A DNA stretch of 64,000 nt from an uncultured Myxococcales bacterium (GTDB lineage: Bacteria > Myxococcota > Myxococcia > Myxococcales > Myxococcaceae), in the NCBI GenBank assembly GCA_937980205.1, contig CALJKW010000038.1, forward strand, positions 31,298-95,297, written 5' to 3'. Position 1 is the first letter of the stretch. Every line of letters begins with the position of its first letter. Shown piece by piece: positions 23,461 through 32,098 of the stretch. The position numbers and the translations under genes were made by a program. Under the pieces are notes generated by a model. That model saw only the letters and a program-made list of their open reading frames with translations. It was not told the origin of the DNA and made no database searches.

Positions 23461-24705
23461 ATGACGGACGTGTACGTGATTGGCGTGGCGACGACGGCGT
23501 TCAAGCGATGGCCCGAGACGACGCATCGCGCGCTGACCCAGTGGGCCCTCGACGCGGTGGAGAAGGACGCCGGCGTGGAGCTGGCGCGCGCCGAAGGCGT
23601 GTGGTTCGGCAGCTGCGCGCTGCACGTCTTCGGACAAGAGACTGCACGGGGGCAGGTGGTGCTCAGCGAGCCGATGCGTGCCGGTCAGCTCGAGGGCTCG
23701 ACCCCGGTGGTGAACGTCGAGGCGGGGTGCGCCACGGGCAGCCTCGCGCTGCACGGCGCGGCGCAGGCGGTGGCGGCTGGGCAGGCCCGGGTGGCGCTGG
23801 CCGTCGGCGTCGAGAAGACCTTCCTTCCGCACGCGCTCGAGAAGACGAAGGCGCTCTTCGACGGCGCGATGGATCGACTCACCCCCGACGTGCCGGGCAC
23901 GTTCTTCGCGCAGGCGGCCGCGGCGCACGGGCTGGAGTACGCGCCACGGGCCGACCGCATCGCGCTGCTCGACGTGTGCGCGCTGCAGGCGAAGTGGCAC
24001 ATGAAGACGTACGGCACGACGCCCGAGCAGCTGGCGGCCTCGGCGGCGAAGAACCACACCCACGGCGCGCTCAACCCGTCGGCGCAGTACCAGAAGGCGA
24101 TGACGGTGGCCGAGGTGCTCGCGGACAAGGTGGTGCTCGCGCCGCTGACCCGGGCGATGTGCGCCCCCATCAGCGACGGCGCGGCGGCGGTGCTGCTGTG
24201 CTCGGGTGACGCGCTGCGGTCACTCGCGGCTGGGGTGCGGGAGCGCGCCGTGAAGCTGGTCGGCGTCGAGCTGGCGAGCGGGCGTTACCGGGCGCTGGGC
24301 GAGCCGAGCGTGACGCAGGTCTGCGCCGAGCGGCTCTACCGCAAGACGGGCCTGGGGCCCTCGGCGGTGCAGGTCGCCGAGCTGCACGACGCGACGAGCT
24401 TCTCCGAGGTCTCAGGTGTCGAGGCGCTCGGCTTCTGCGCGCAGGGCCAGGGCGGCGCGTACGTCGCCAGCGGCGCCGCAGCGCTCGGCGGCGAGCGCCC
24501 CATCAACCTCTCCGGCGGCCTGGTCTCCAAGGGCCACCCGCTGGCGGCGAGCGGGCTGGCGATGGTGCACGAGCTCGTCACGCAGCTGCGAGGCGAAGCC
24601 GGCCCGCGTCAGGCGAAGGGCGTGCGCGTCGGGCTCTGGCAGAACGCCGGCGGGCTGACCGGCTTCGACGAAGCGGCGTGCGCGGTGGGCCTTCTTTCGC
24701 GCTGA
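23461..24705 (+). CDS. SCP2-type thiolase family protein
   Basis: A 414-residue thiolase-fold protein. C90 in NVEAGCATGS is the acyl-accepting cysteine and H359 in SKGHPLAASG the general base. The C-terminal catalytic cysteine motif of true thiolases (CxGG) is replaced by QNAGG, as in the sterol-carrier-protein-X/PhlC-like branch, so degradative thiolysis or acyl transfer both remain possible. The start ATG follows TAGGGT by six bases with no Shine-Dalgarno, suggesting a leaderless mRNA. No partner Zn-ribbon OB-fold protein (DUF35) is next to it, although many homologues have one. Confidence 0.87.
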   Translation: MTDVYVIGVATTAFKRWPETTHRALTQWALDAVEKDAGVELARAEGVWFGSCALHVFGQETARGQVVLSEPMRAGQLEGSTPVVNVEAGCATGSLALHGAAQAVAAGQARVALAVGVEKTFLPHALEKTKALFDGAMDRLTPDVPGTFFAQAAAAHGLEYAPRADRIALLDVCALQAKWHMKTYGTTPEQLAASAAKNHTHGALNPSAQYQKAMTVAEVLADKVVLAPLTRAMCAPISDGAAAVLLCSGDALRSLAAGVRERAVKLVGVELASGRYRALGEPSVTQVCAERLYRKTGLGPSAVQVAELHDATSFSEVSGVEALGFCAQGQGGAYVASGAAALGGERPINLSGGLVSKGHPLAASGLAMVHELVTQLRGEAGPRQAKGVRVGLWQNAGGLTGFDEAACAVGLLSR

Positions 24706-24713
24706 CGCCCGGC

Positions 24714-25265
24714 TCAGCGGCTCGAGGTGAGCAGCTGCGAGAGCCGCTTCGTCGCGAGCCGCATGCGCGTCTTCACCGTCCCGAGCGGAGTCCCCGTTCG
24801 GGCGGCGATCTCCGACTGCGAGAGCCCCTCGCGGTACGCGAGCTCGAGCGTCTCGCGTTGATCCGTCGGCAGCTCGAGCAGCGACCGCTGCAGCGACTTC
24901 GCCATGCGCCTCGAGTCGAGCAGCTGATCCGTCGTCGGCTGCGTGAGCGCGTCGGGCCGCTCGGCGGCCTGCGCGGTGCGCGCCTGCGACTCGCGCGTGC
25001 GCAGCCGGTCGACCGCGCGCGACCGCGCGATGGTGACGATCCACACGTCGAACGCCGCGCGCTCGGGCTGGTAGTGCTCGGCCTTGCGCCAGGCCTCGAG
25101 GAAGGCGTCCTGCACGACCTCCTCGGCCTCGGCGCGCGAGCGCAACACGCGCAGCGCGGCAGAGAGCGCCAGCCCGGCGAAGCGCTCGAAGAGCGCCGTC
25201 AGCGCAGAGCGGTCGCCCTTCGCCAGCCGGTCCGACAGCGCTCGCGTGTCGACTTCGCTCGTCAC
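24714..25265 (-). CDS. ECF sigma factor paired with a ChrR-like anti-sigma factor
   Basis: A 183-residue sigma factor from GTG at 25265, overlapping the anti-sigma stop by four bases. Region 2: ALFERFAGLALSAALRVLRSRAEAEEVVQDAFLEAWRKAEHY and FDVWIVTIARSRAVDRLR. Region 4: LELPTDQRETLELAYREGLSQSEIAARTGTPLGTVKTRMRLATKRLSQLL. This is the RpoE/ECF11-like pattern that is usually paired with ChrR anti-sigma factors answering singlet oxygen or organic peroxide. Here the sigma gene comes second, after its anti-sigma factor, the reverse of Rhodobacter rpoE-chrR. Confidence 0.88.
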   Translation of the reverse strand: MTSEVDTRALSDRLAKGDRSALTALFERFAGLALSAALRVLRSRAEAEEVVQDAFLEAWRKAEHYQPERAAFDVWIVTIARSRAVDRLRTRESQARTAQAAERPDALTQPTTDQLLDSRRMAKSLQRSLLELPTDQRETLELAYREGLSQSEIAARTGTPLGTVKTRMRLATKRLSQLLTSSR

Positions 25266-25864
25266 GCACCCCCCGTGACGGGAAAGGTCCGCGCGGCGCA
25301 CAGGCAGCCCAGTCCGGGCAGACCGGTGAACGAGTGCGAGGTGCCGGGCTGGCGGACGTCGAGCTCTCCGCGCCAGTACTCGGTGCCCGAGACGTCGAGG
25401 TAGCCGCCCTCGAGCACGAGCACCTGCTCTTCGCCGCCGTGCGTGTGCGTCGGGAACACCGCCCCCGGCTCGAGCTTGAGCAGCACCGTGAACGCGCCTT
25501 CGCCCACGCCGGGGCCCGCATTCACCGGGGCCACCCACACGCCGGGCGCAAGCTCGGTGTCCCAGATGGCCGGGTCGTCGATGCGCGCGAGCACCGCCTT
25601 CGCCTCGTCGGTCGAGATGTCGAACAGCTTCGCGACGCGCTCGATGAAGTGGGCGAAGCGCTGAGGGCCGCTCAGCGTGCCCTGCAGCTTCGACAGCACG
25701 CCCGAAGGTGGGACGGTGAAGGTCTCGGTCAGCCGATCGAGCTCGTCGGCCTCTCTTCGGCACTCCGCGCAGTCGCGCAGATGGGCCTCCACCCGGCTCA
25801 CCTCCGCGGGTGGGAGGTGTCCGGCGGTGTAGCCGTACAGCTCGTCGACGACATGTTCAGCCAT
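25262..25864 (-). CDS. ChrR-like anti-sigma factor (zinc finger plus cupin)
   Basis: A 200-residue protein. Residues 1-45 form a ZAS zinc-binding anti-sigma domain (H28, C32, C35 in EAHLRDCAEC). Residues 105-190 form a ChrR cupin with metal ligands H140, H142, E146 and H177. Between them is a helical insert (FAHFIERVAKLFDISTDEAKAVLARIDDPAIW). In characterised ChrR the cupin senses singlet oxygen and frees the sigma factor from the ZAS domain. The last four bases overlap the GTG start of the sigma gene (GTGA), so sigma synthesis is coupled to that of its inhibitor. Confidence 0.9.
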   Translation of the reverse strand: MAEHVVDELYGYTAGHLPPAEVSRVEAHLRDCAECRREADELDRLTETFTVPPSGVLSKLQGTLSGPQRFAHFIERVAKLFDISTDEAKAVLARIDDPAIWDTELAPGVWVAPVNAGPGVGEGAFTVLLKLEPGAVFPTHTHGGEEQVLVLEGGYLDVSGTEYWRGELDVRQPGTSHSFTGLPGLGCLCAARTFPVTGGA

Positions 25865-25883
25865 TGGGTCACGCTCTCAGAGG

Positions 25884-25912
25884 CGTTACGGCTGAGCGCG
25901 TCAGGCGGATTT
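25884..25912 (-). promoter_or_regulatory. Possible ECF promoter of the anti-sigma/sigma operon
   Basis: On the minus strand AAATCC is followed after 16 bases by CGTAACG, which lies 19 bases before the ATG at 25864. The -35 resembles the TGATCC element described for RpoE/ChrR-type (ECF11) promoters and the CGT core is typical of ECF -10 elements. Autoregulation is the expected arrangement; this is a motif guess. Confidence 0.35.
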
Positions 25913-25927
25913 CTTTCACGACTGGGT

Positions 25928-27241
25928 CTATTTCTCCAGACCCGTCGCGCGCGCGAGGCGCTCGTAGTTCTTGTGTGCGCGCTGCGCCTTCACCGCGTCG
26001 GCCCACTGCACCGTCCAGATCTCGCGCAGCGTGCGGCCGAGGACCTCGAGGCCGAACGTGTCCTCCATCGCGAGCGGGAGCAGCTCGAACGCGCGCGGGT
26101 CTTTCATGCGCGCGAGCGCGGCGATGGCGCCCGGCGCGCCCTCTTTGCAGCTCTTCGCGACCGCGACGGCGGCGTCGGCGTTCTCCTTCGTGGACACCCA
26201 GCCGAGCAGCGCGACCTCTTCGTTGAGCTGGAACCCGCGGCACCGCCAGCGCTGCTGAATCGCGTCCTTCGCCCGCGCGTCGCCCTGGCGAACGGCGGCG
26301 ATGAGCTGATCCGGCGACGTGAAGCGCACGTCCTCGGGGAGGTTCACCTTCACGCCGCCCTTCGGCGCCGAGTAGCCCTGGGCGAGCAGCGCGGTGCTCA
26401 CCTTCTTCTGGGCCTCCGCGTCGAACTTGTCGAAGTCGCGCTGCGCGAGCTCCGCCGCCGTGGAGCGCTCGGTGACGTTCGCGTGCTCGCCGAGCGTGGG
26501 AATCAAGAGCGCCGGCACGTAGCGGCCCTTCGCGACGAGCAGCTTGTACACCTCGGTCGCGCACCCCGTGCCGAGGTGATGCCCGCTCTTGAGCTTGATG
26601 TAGCTCTTGAAGTTGTTCTGGCCCCACGACGCCACGACGACGTCGCGGCCGTCGAGCTGGCTCGCCATCGTCGGCGCTTCGCTCGCCGTCTCGCAGCTCA
26701 TCAGCTGCCCCGACTTTCCCTCGAGCGCGTCCGCGCGCTGGGCGAGCGCGCTGGCGTTCGGCGCCGGCGCCAGCGCGGTCCGGCAGCTCATCGCCAGCTC
26801 CGAGGCCTTGCGCACCAGCGGCGCCGACGGGTCCTTCTCCGCCGACTCGAGCAGCTCCTCGCCGAGCGGAGTCCGCGCGGTGGCGGTGAGCGCGATGAGC
26901 CGCAGCACGGCTTCGGGTCGCGCCCACAGCGCCTTCGCGAGGGCCGGGTCCGCTTTCGCCCACGAGATGAGCAGCGTCACGAGCTGGCTGCCCGGGGTCG
27001 GCGGGCCCATCACCATCGTCATGCCCATGCACAGCCGCATGCCGTGCTCGCGCCACAGCGTCGCTTCGGCGCCCGAGACCTTGAGCGCCTTCGCGATGGG
27101 CTCGAGGTTCTTCGGCAGGCCGGCCTTGAGGCGCGCGATCGCCGCAGCGCTCGCGCTGTCGTCGCCGAGCGCTCCGATGTCTTCCCAGGTCTTGTCTTCG
27201 GCAGCCGCGAGCAGCGTGACGACGAGCAGGAGCGCGTTCAT
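25928..27241 (-). CDS. Exported protein of unknown function
   Basis: A 437-residue protein with a short signal peptide (MNALLLVVTLLAAAEDK). The sequence is almost wholly helical, Ala/Leu/Lys-rich, with HEAT-like helix pairs (PSAPLVRKASELAMSCRTALAP, SCKEGAPGAIAALARMKDPRAFELLPLAMEDTF). It also has a cysteine-bearing middle part SGHHLGTGCATEVYKLLVAKGRYVPALLIPTLGEH. I do not recognise a catalytic domain. It starts 16 bases after the mog stop, so the two are probably co-transcribed, though nothing in the protein suggests cofactor work. Confidence 0.75.
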   Translation of the reverse strand: MNALLLVVTLLAAAEDKTWEDIGALGDDSASAAAIARLKAGLPKNLEPIAKALKVSGAEATLWREHGMRLCMGMTMVMGPPTPGSQLVTLLISWAKADPALAKALWARPEAVLRLIALTATARTPLGEELLESAEKDPSAPLVRKASELAMSCRTALAPAPNASALAQRADALEGKSGQLMSCETASEAPTMASQLDGRDVVVASWGQNNFKSYIKLKSGHHLGTGCATEVYKLLVAKGRYVPALLIPTLGEHANVTERSTAAELAQRDFDKFDAEAQKKVSTALLAQGYSAPKGGVKVNLPEDVRFTSPDQLIAAVRQGDARAKDAIQQRWRCRGFQLNEEVALLGWVSTKENADAAVAVAKSCKEGAPGAIAALARMKDPRAFELLPLAMEDTFGLEVLGRTLREIWTVQWADAVKAQRAHKNYERLARATGLEK

Positions 27242-27257
27242 GCGCCGGGAGTCTATG

Positions 27258-27797
27258 TCAGGCCTTCGGACGAAACGGCTGCGGCGCCCCCGGCTTCGCC
27301 TCGAGGTACGCGCCGCCGATGAGGTCGAGGCAGTAGGGAATCGCCGGGAACACCGCCTCGAGGCACTCGCGGATGCTCTTCGGCTTCCCCGGCAGGTTCA
27401 CGATGAGCGACGCGCCGCGGATGCCGGCGGTCTGGCGCGAGAGGATCGCGGTCGGCACGTACTTCAAGCTCACGGCGCGCATGAGCTCTCCGAAGCCGGG
27501 CATCATCTTGTCGCAGACCGCCTCGGTCGCCTCGGGGGTCACGTCGCGCGGCGCCGGCCCCGTTCCACCGGTGGTCACCACGAGGCAGCAGCCTTCGGCG
27601 TCGCAGAGCTCGCGCAGCGTCTGCTCGATCGCCGCGCGATCGTCGGGGATCAGCCGGTAGACCTTCTCCCACGGAGAGGCCAGCCACTCGTTGAACACGT
27701 CTTCGATCGCCTTGCCGGACTTGTCTTCGTAGACGCCGGCGCTCGCGCGGTCGCTGGAAGTCAGAATGCCGATGCGGGCGGTCTGCGGTGATGGCAT
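27258..27797 (-). CDS. mog: Molybdopterin adenylyltransferase
   Basis: A 179-residue cytoplasmic enzyme that adenylates molybdopterin before molybdenum insertion. Family signature GGTGPAPRDVTPEA (about residues 76-89, the MPT-binding loop), preceded by IGILTSSDRASAG. The PGFGELMRAVSLKYVPTAILSRQTAG and LIVNLPGKPKSIRECLEAVFPAIPYCLDLI segments are as in Mog/MogA. Its length fits Mog better than the shorter MoaB. It diverges from dcd with only 14 bases between the two start codons, so their promoters must overlap the opposite coding regions. No other Mo-cofactor gene is in the window. Confidence 0.9.
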   Translation of the reverse strand: MPSPQTARIGILTSSDRASAGVYEDKSGKAIEDVFNEWLASPWEKVYRLIPDDRAAIEQTLRELCDAEGCCLVVTTGGTGPAPRDVTPEATEAVCDKMMPGFGELMRAVSLKYVPTAILSRQTAGIRGASLIVNLPGKPKSIRECLEAVFPAIPYCLDLIGGAYLEAKPGAPQPFRPKA

Positions 27798-27811
27798 GGT
27801 GCGTGACTTAT

Positions 27812-28378
27812 ATGAGCATCAAGCCCGACAAGTGGATTCGACGGATGGCGAAGGAACACGGGATGATCTCCCCGTTCGAGCCGCAGGCGGTTCGCGAGTA
27901 CCAGGGCAAGAAGGCCGTCAGCTTCGGAACGTCGTCGTACGGCTATGACGTTCGCTGCGCCGACGAGTTCAAGGTGTTCACCAACGTGTTCTCCACCGTC
28001 GTCGACCCCAAGCAGTTCGACAACCGCTCCTTCGTCGACATCAAGGGGCCGGAGTGCATCATCCCGCCCAACTCCTTCGCGCTCGCGCGCACGGTCGAGT
28101 ACTTCAAGATTCCGCGCGACGTGCTCGTCGTCTGCCTCGGCAAGTCGACCTACGCGCGCTGCGGAATCATCGTGAACGTCACGCCCCTCGAGCCCGAGTG
28201 GGAAGGCCACGTCACGCTCGAGTTCTCGAACACCACGCCCCTGCCGGCGCGCATCTACGCCAACGAGGGCGTCGCGCAGATGCTGTTCTTCGGCGCCGAT
28301 GAAGTCTGCGAGACCTCGTACAAGGACCGCGGCGGCAAGTACCAGGGCCAGCAGGGCGTCACGCTTCCGAAGGCGTGA
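27812..28378 (+). CDS. dcd: dCTP deaminase
   Basis: A 188-residue enzyme converting dCTP to dUTP in thymidylate synthesis. I chose ATG 27812 (MSIKPDKWIRRMAKEHGMI), matching the usual Dcd N-terminus; ATG 27794 would extend into the mog 5' end. Signatures: SSYGYDVRC, CLGKSTYARCGI, NVTPLEPEWEGHVTLEFSNTTP and ANEGVAQMLFF. The glutamate in PLEPEWEGHVTLEFSN is the expected catalytic base region. A lipoprotein gene starts on its last bases (GTGA overlap), probably an incidental neighbour. Confidence 0.95.
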   Translation: MSIKPDKWIRRMAKEHGMISPFEPQAVREYQGKKAVSFGTSSYGYDVRCADEFKVFTNVFSTVVDPKQFDNRSFVDIKGPECIIPPNSFALARTVEYFKIPRDVLVVCLGKSTYARCGIIVNVTPLEPEWEGHVTLEFSNTTPLPARIYANEGVAQMLFFGADEVCETSYKDRGGKYQGQQGVTLPKA

Positions 28379-28869
28379 AGCGGCTCGCGTTGTGTCTGCT
28401 GTTGGCGGCGTGCTCGTCGGCGACGCCGCCGGGGCCCGACGCGGGCGGTCTCGATGCAGGCTCGCCCGATGCCGGCTCGCCTGACGCTGGGGCGGCCGAT
28501 GCAGGCCACGACGCCGGAACGCCCGACGCCGGAGCCGCCGGCCGTTACTGGGACGGCGGCACGTGCATGGTGAAGACCGACTGCCCCTGCTTCTCGAACG
28601 ACGACTGCGGGCCGGGCTTCCGCTGCGTCAGCGAAGACAACACCGGCACCCAGGTCTGGTGCGTGCCCGGCGCGCGCGGCACCGGCGCGCCGGGAGACGT
28701 CTGCACCGTCGAAGGCGACTGCGCGAGCGCGCTGTGCGTCGAGCCGAACATGGGCCCGAGCCGTTGCAGCAGGCTCTGTGAGACGGCGAACGACTGTCCG
28801 CCGACGCTCCCGCGCTGCCTCTACATCGGGTTCGGAGTCGACCGGTCCATCTGCTCGCCGCCGCCCTGA
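28375..28869 (+). CDS. Small Asp-Ala-Gly-rich lipoprotein
   Basis: A 164-residue protein from GTG at 28375, overlapping the dcd stop by GTGA. Signal MKRLALCLLLAACSSA (lipobox LAAC). Residues 20-55 are a linker of repeated DAGxPDAG units, typical of myxobacterial surface lipoproteins. The C-terminal 105 residues hold 12 cysteines in motifs such as CPCFSNDDCGPGFRC and CTVEGDCASALC, implying a disulfide-rich exported module. No enzymatic function is visible. Confidence 0.8.
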   Translation: MKRLALCLLLAACSSATPPGPDAGGLDAGSPDAGSPDAGAADAGHDAGTPDAGAAGRYWDGGTCMVKTDCPCFSNDDCGPGFRCVSEDNTGTQVWCVPGARGTGAPGDVCTVEGDCASALCVEPNMGPSRCSRLCETANDCPPTLPRCLYIGFGVDRSICSPPP

Positions 28870-28930
28870 GCCGCGGCACGTCGAAGTCTTTCACGCGAAC
28901 GGCAGGTCGGGTGTCAGGCTCGGGCACCCC

Positions 28931-29659
28931 ATGCGCATTCCCATTCGCGTCGGCATCGACTTCTACGGCCACCTGCAGCAGGAGGACGGCACCGTCCTCG
29001 CGACACGCTGCTTCTTCATCAACTACCTGCCCATCGTTCCGCTCGGGACGTACCGGGTCGCCGGAGCGGGCGCAGCACCGGCGCCGTTCTCGTTCAAGTC
29101 CCTCTTCGCGGCGATGTTCAAGGTGTGGGGCTTCATCGGCGCTGCCGCGCTCGCCGCGTACGGGCTCGCGTACCACAGCTGGGATCGGGCTCACCCCCAG
29201 ATGCCGTTCATCACCGGCGTCTCGGGGCTCCTGTTCTGCGGGGTCTACGCGTCGTGGCTCTTCCTCGGCCACCGCGCCCGAACCCCGCTGCGCTGGGGCC
29301 TGGTCGGCGGCTTCGCGGCCGTCACCCTCGCGGTGCTCGCCTACGGTGCGGTCATCAACCTCGGCCAGTCCTCGCGGCACGGCTTCCCTGGCGAAGGAGA
29401 GCTGCCGCCCGCCGACATCCCGTTCTCCATCAGCGTGATGAAGAACCTGCCTGACGCGCCGAAGACGGGGGGACCCACGCCGGTCTCCGAGCAAGGCATG
29501 CTGAAGAAGGGAGAGCCCGTGCTCGTCGACCTTCCCTCTGGCACCGCGATGGCCATCGTCGCTGCCCAGACCTCATCCGACCTCGTCGAGGTCACGACGC
29601 AGAGCGGCGGCTCCAAGGTCTACCGGGTCAGCCGCGAGCGGCTCTACCTGGCGAAGTGA
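28931..29659 (+). CDS. Membrane protein with three helices and C-terminal SH3-like region
   Basis: A 242-residue protein from ATG 28931 (MRIPIRVGIDFYGHLQQEDG); longer frames upstream lie in the intergenic region. N-terminal beta strands (TRCFFINYLPIVPLGTYRV) precede membrane helices at about 60-80, 95-113 and 122-142. A C-terminal soluble portion has MLKKGEPVLVDLPSGTAMAIVAAQ and SDLVEVTTQSGGSKVYRVSRERLYLAK, which looks like a small SH3-type barrel. The family is unnamed to me. It lies 51 bases before the P450 gene on the same strand and could be co-transcribed. Confidence 0.7.
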   Translation: MRIPIRVGIDFYGHLQQEDGTVLATRCFFINYLPIVPLGTYRVAGAGAAPAPFSFKSLFAAMFKVWGFIGAAALAAYGLAYHSWDRAHPQMPFITGVSGLLFCGVYASWLFLGHRARTPLRWGLVGGFAAVTLAVLAYGAVINLGQSSRHGFPGEGELPPADIPFSISVMKNLPDAPKTGGPTPVSEQGMLKKGEPVLVDLPSGTAMAIVAAQTSSDLVEVTTQSGGSKVYRVSRERLYLAK

Positions 29660-29710
29660 TTGCGGCCGCGGCTCGCGCCGCCGAGCGCGATGCGCTACCA
29701 CTGAACGCCG

Positions 29711-31051
29711 ATGGAAGCGCCGATCCACCCGGGCCTGCCGCTGCTCGGCAGCATCCTCGACCTTCAGCGTGACGCGCTCGAGACGTTCACGCGCGCGTCG
29801 AAGCTCGGCGACGTCGTGGAGATCAAGGTCCCCTGGTTCCGCGCCTTCCTGATCAACCACCCGGACCTCATCGAGCGCGTCCTCCACGACAACTACAAGG
29901 CGTACGGGAAGCAGACGCGCGGCTACGCGGCGCTGCGCACCATCCTCGGCAACGGCCTGCTCACCAGCGAAGGCTCGTTCTGGCTGCGGCAGCGCCGGCT
30001 CGCGCAGCCCGCCTTCCACAAGGAGAACCTCGCCTCGTGGGGCGCGACGATGGTGAAGGCGACGCGCGAGCTCGCCGACGCGTGGCTGCAGCGTGCTCGC
30101 ACCGCCGAGGCCTTCGACGTCCACGACGACATGATGCGCCTCACGCTGCGCGTCGTCGGTCAGGCGTTGATGTCGACCGATCTCACCGGCGCGGCCTCCG
30201 AGATCGGCGACGCGCTCACGCACCTGTTGCGCCTGCTCACCGCGCGCACGTCGCGCATCATCTCGCTGCCCGACTGGGTGCCGACGCCGGCGCAGCGCCG
30301 CCTCGAGTCCGAGCGCGCGCGGCTCGATCGCGTCGTGCACGACCTCATCGCCGAGCGGCGCGCCACGAAGCCGGGAGACGATCTGCTCGGCATGTTGATG
30401 AGCGCCACCGACTCGGACACCGGCGAGCGCATGAACGACGCGCAGCTGCGCGACGAGGTGATGACGATCCTGCTCGCCGGACACGAGACGACCGCCAACG
30501 CGCTCTCCTGGGCTTTCGTGCTGCTCGCCCAGCACCCGGGCGTGGAAGAGCAGCTGCGCGCCGAGCTGCAGAGCGTGCTCGGCGGCCGCGAGCCGACGGC
30601 GGCGGACATGCCGAAGCTGCAGTACACCTCCGCCGTGCTGCACGAGGCGCTGCGCCTCTACCCGCCGGTGTGGGCGCTCGCGCGCAGCGCCTCGGAGGAC
30701 GACGTCATCGGCGGCGTCGCGATTCCGAAGGGCTCGCTCGTCTTCTTCATGCCGTTCATCGTGCACCGCCGCGGCGACGTCTGGCCCGACGCCGAGCGGT
30801 TCGACCCCTCGCGCTGGCTGCCGGGCGGCCACCGCCCGAAGAGCCGCTGCGCGTTCATGCCGTTCTCGTCCGGCCCGCGGAAGTGCATCGGCGACGGCTT
30901 CGCGCTGCTCGAGGGCACGCTCGTGCTCGCGACGCTGCTGCAGCGCGTGAAGCTGGGCCTCGTGCCCGGGCAGCGCATCGAGGCCGAGCCGGTGTTCACG
31001 CTTCGCCCGCGGGAGGGCGTGAAGGTCGTCGCCCGCGCCGTCGCCAACTGA
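29711..31051 (+). CDS. Cytochrome P450
   Basis: A 446-residue soluble P450. I-helix oxygen-binding motif AGHETT (256-261), ExxR at E312-R315 (EALRLYP), meander FDPSRW, and the heme loop FSSGPRKCIGDG with axial C392. The N-terminus has no membrane anchor and begins MEAPIHPGLPLLGS. The overall form (HPGLPLLGSILDLQRDALETFTRASK) resembles the CYP102/CYP110-like bacterial clade acting on fatty acids or terpenes. The substrate is unknown. No ferredoxin or reductase gene is adjacent, so redox partners must be elsewhere. A TACCAC hexamer lies nine bases before the ATG. Confidence 0.95.
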   Translation: MEAPIHPGLPLLGSILDLQRDALETFTRASKLGDVVEIKVPWFRAFLINHPDLIERVLHDNYKAYGKQTRGYAALRTILGNGLLTSEGSFWLRQRRLAQPAFHKENLASWGATMVKATRELADAWLQRARTAEAFDVHDDMMRLTLRVVGQALMSTDLTGAASEIGDALTHLLRLLTARTSRIISLPDWVPTPAQRRLESERARLDRVVHDLIAERRATKPGDDLLGMLMSATDSDTGERMNDAQLRDEVMTILLAGHETTANALSWAFVLLAQHPGVEEQLRAELQSVLGGREPTAADMPKLQYTSAVLHEALRLYPPVWALARSASEDDVIGGVAIPKGSLVFFMPFIVHRRGDVWPDAERFDPSRWLPGGHRPKSRCAFMPFSSGPRKCIGDGFALLEGTLVLATLLQRVKLGLVPGQRIEAEPVFTLRPREGVKVVARAVAN

Positions 31052-31066
31052 ACTTCGTCCGCTGCC

Positions 31067-31492
31067 TCACTGCAGCGTGACGTTGTGCGCGGCGACGCGG
31101 CACTTCGTGCCGCACACTTCCTGGCCGCTCTCCGTGTAGCTCAGCGCCACGCTGCCGGAGAACGCCTTGCCGCCGCCGGCCTGTGTCACGCTCAGCGTGA
31201 CCTGCGTCGCCTCGCCGTCCTGCATCTCAATCTTGAGCTTGTTGCCCGCGCACGCGACGCGCGAGAGCGTGCCCCCGTCAGGCTGCTGGCCATTGCTGCC
31301 CTTCGTGCAGTCGAACGCCTCGGTGGCGCTGCCGATGGTGATGCTGCCCGAGCCGGGCGTGACGGCCGCACCCGAGCCGTCGACGAGCGTGAGCTCAGCG
31401 GAAGAGACGCACAGCGCGAGGCACTGCGCTCCGCCGCACGCGGCGGCAGTGAGGCAGGCGGTCAGAACAGCAAACATTCGGAGGAGGTTCAT
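31067..31492 (-). CDS. Small lipoprotein with beta domain
   Basis: A 141-residue protein. ATG 31492 gives MNLLRMFAVLTACLTAAACGG (lipobox AAAC); upstream in-frame codons are basic and unlikely to be translated. The mature part is beta-rich (SAELTLVDGSGAAVTPGSGSITIG, KLKIEMQDGEATQVTLSVTQ) with six cysteines, ending VCGTKCRVAAHNVTLQ. No named family. It ends convergently with the P450 gene, 15 bases apart. Confidence 0.72.
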   Translation of the reverse strand: MNLLRMFAVLTACLTAAACGGAQCLALCVSSAELTLVDGSGAAVTPGSGSITIGSATEAFDCTKGSNGQQPDGGTLSRVACAGNKLKIEMQDGEATQVTLSVTQAGGGKAFSGSVALSYTESGQEVCGTKCRVAAHNVTLQ

Positions 31493-31685
31493 GGCCACCG
31501 TCGATTGCAGGCGCCGTTCCGAGCAGCGCAGGCGGCGGATCAACCACTTCCGCCCGCGACCCCGCTCGAACTTTCCGAAGCCGCCCGCCACCGCCGCCGC
31601 GGCGCAATGACCCGTTACACCGCGACAGCGAAGGCATCGCGAACGACGGGCTCACGTGGCGAGCCGTCGCCAGGGAAGCGACGGC

Positions 31686-31943
31686 TCAATCGCACCGCCG
31701 CGAGCGACACTCATACACGCAGTCGACGAGCGGCGATTCGTTGCGGTCGACGCGCCACGGCCTCGTCGACGGCTCGGGCTCTGTCTGCCCTGGCGCGGCC
31801 GCCGGATTCAGCGGTTGCGAGCTCATGCTCACACCTGGGCACGCGTTCACGCAGGCGTCGTAGCGCTTCTTGCACAGGGCGCTCGTCCGCGAGCTCTCGA
31901 GGGTGGCACACGAGAGCGCCAGGAAAATGATGCCAAGTCGCAT
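31686..31943 (-). CDS. Very small cysteine-containing lipoprotein
   Basis: An 85-residue product. ATG 31943 yields MRLGIIFLALSCATLESS, a short lipoprotein-type signal (LALSC). The mature part has six cysteines, including CKKRYDACVNACPG and CVYECRSRRCD, the paired CxxxC pattern of small helical-hairpin disulfide proteins. No family is recognised. The 190 bases between it and the preceding lipoprotein hold nothing I can call. Confidence 0.6.
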   Translation of the reverse strand: MRLGIIFLALSCATLESSRTSALCKKRYDACVNACPGVSMSSQPLNPAAAPGQTEPEPSTRPWRVDRNESPLVDCVYECRSRRCD

Positions 31944-32098
31944 GAGCTCTCTGTGTCGACGCGCGCCGCGTGCGACAAGTTTCACCCCGCGGCGCCGAGC
32001 ACCGCACGACGGCTGTGCGACAAACGCGCCCGCGCCCCGTCGTTCAGGCCCCTGCTCGAGAACTCTCTGCGTTCTGCGCCTGCCGCCGCGCCGTCGCG

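Noticed and set aside
31600..31690. A 20-odd base match between 31613-31640 and the 3' end of the fusion gene at 32098-32120 (GTTACACCGCGAC and GAAGGCATC), possibly a remnant of a duplicated gene tail.
   Set aside because: Too short, with a three-base gap, and no similarity continues upstream; chance or a small duplication cannot be told apart.
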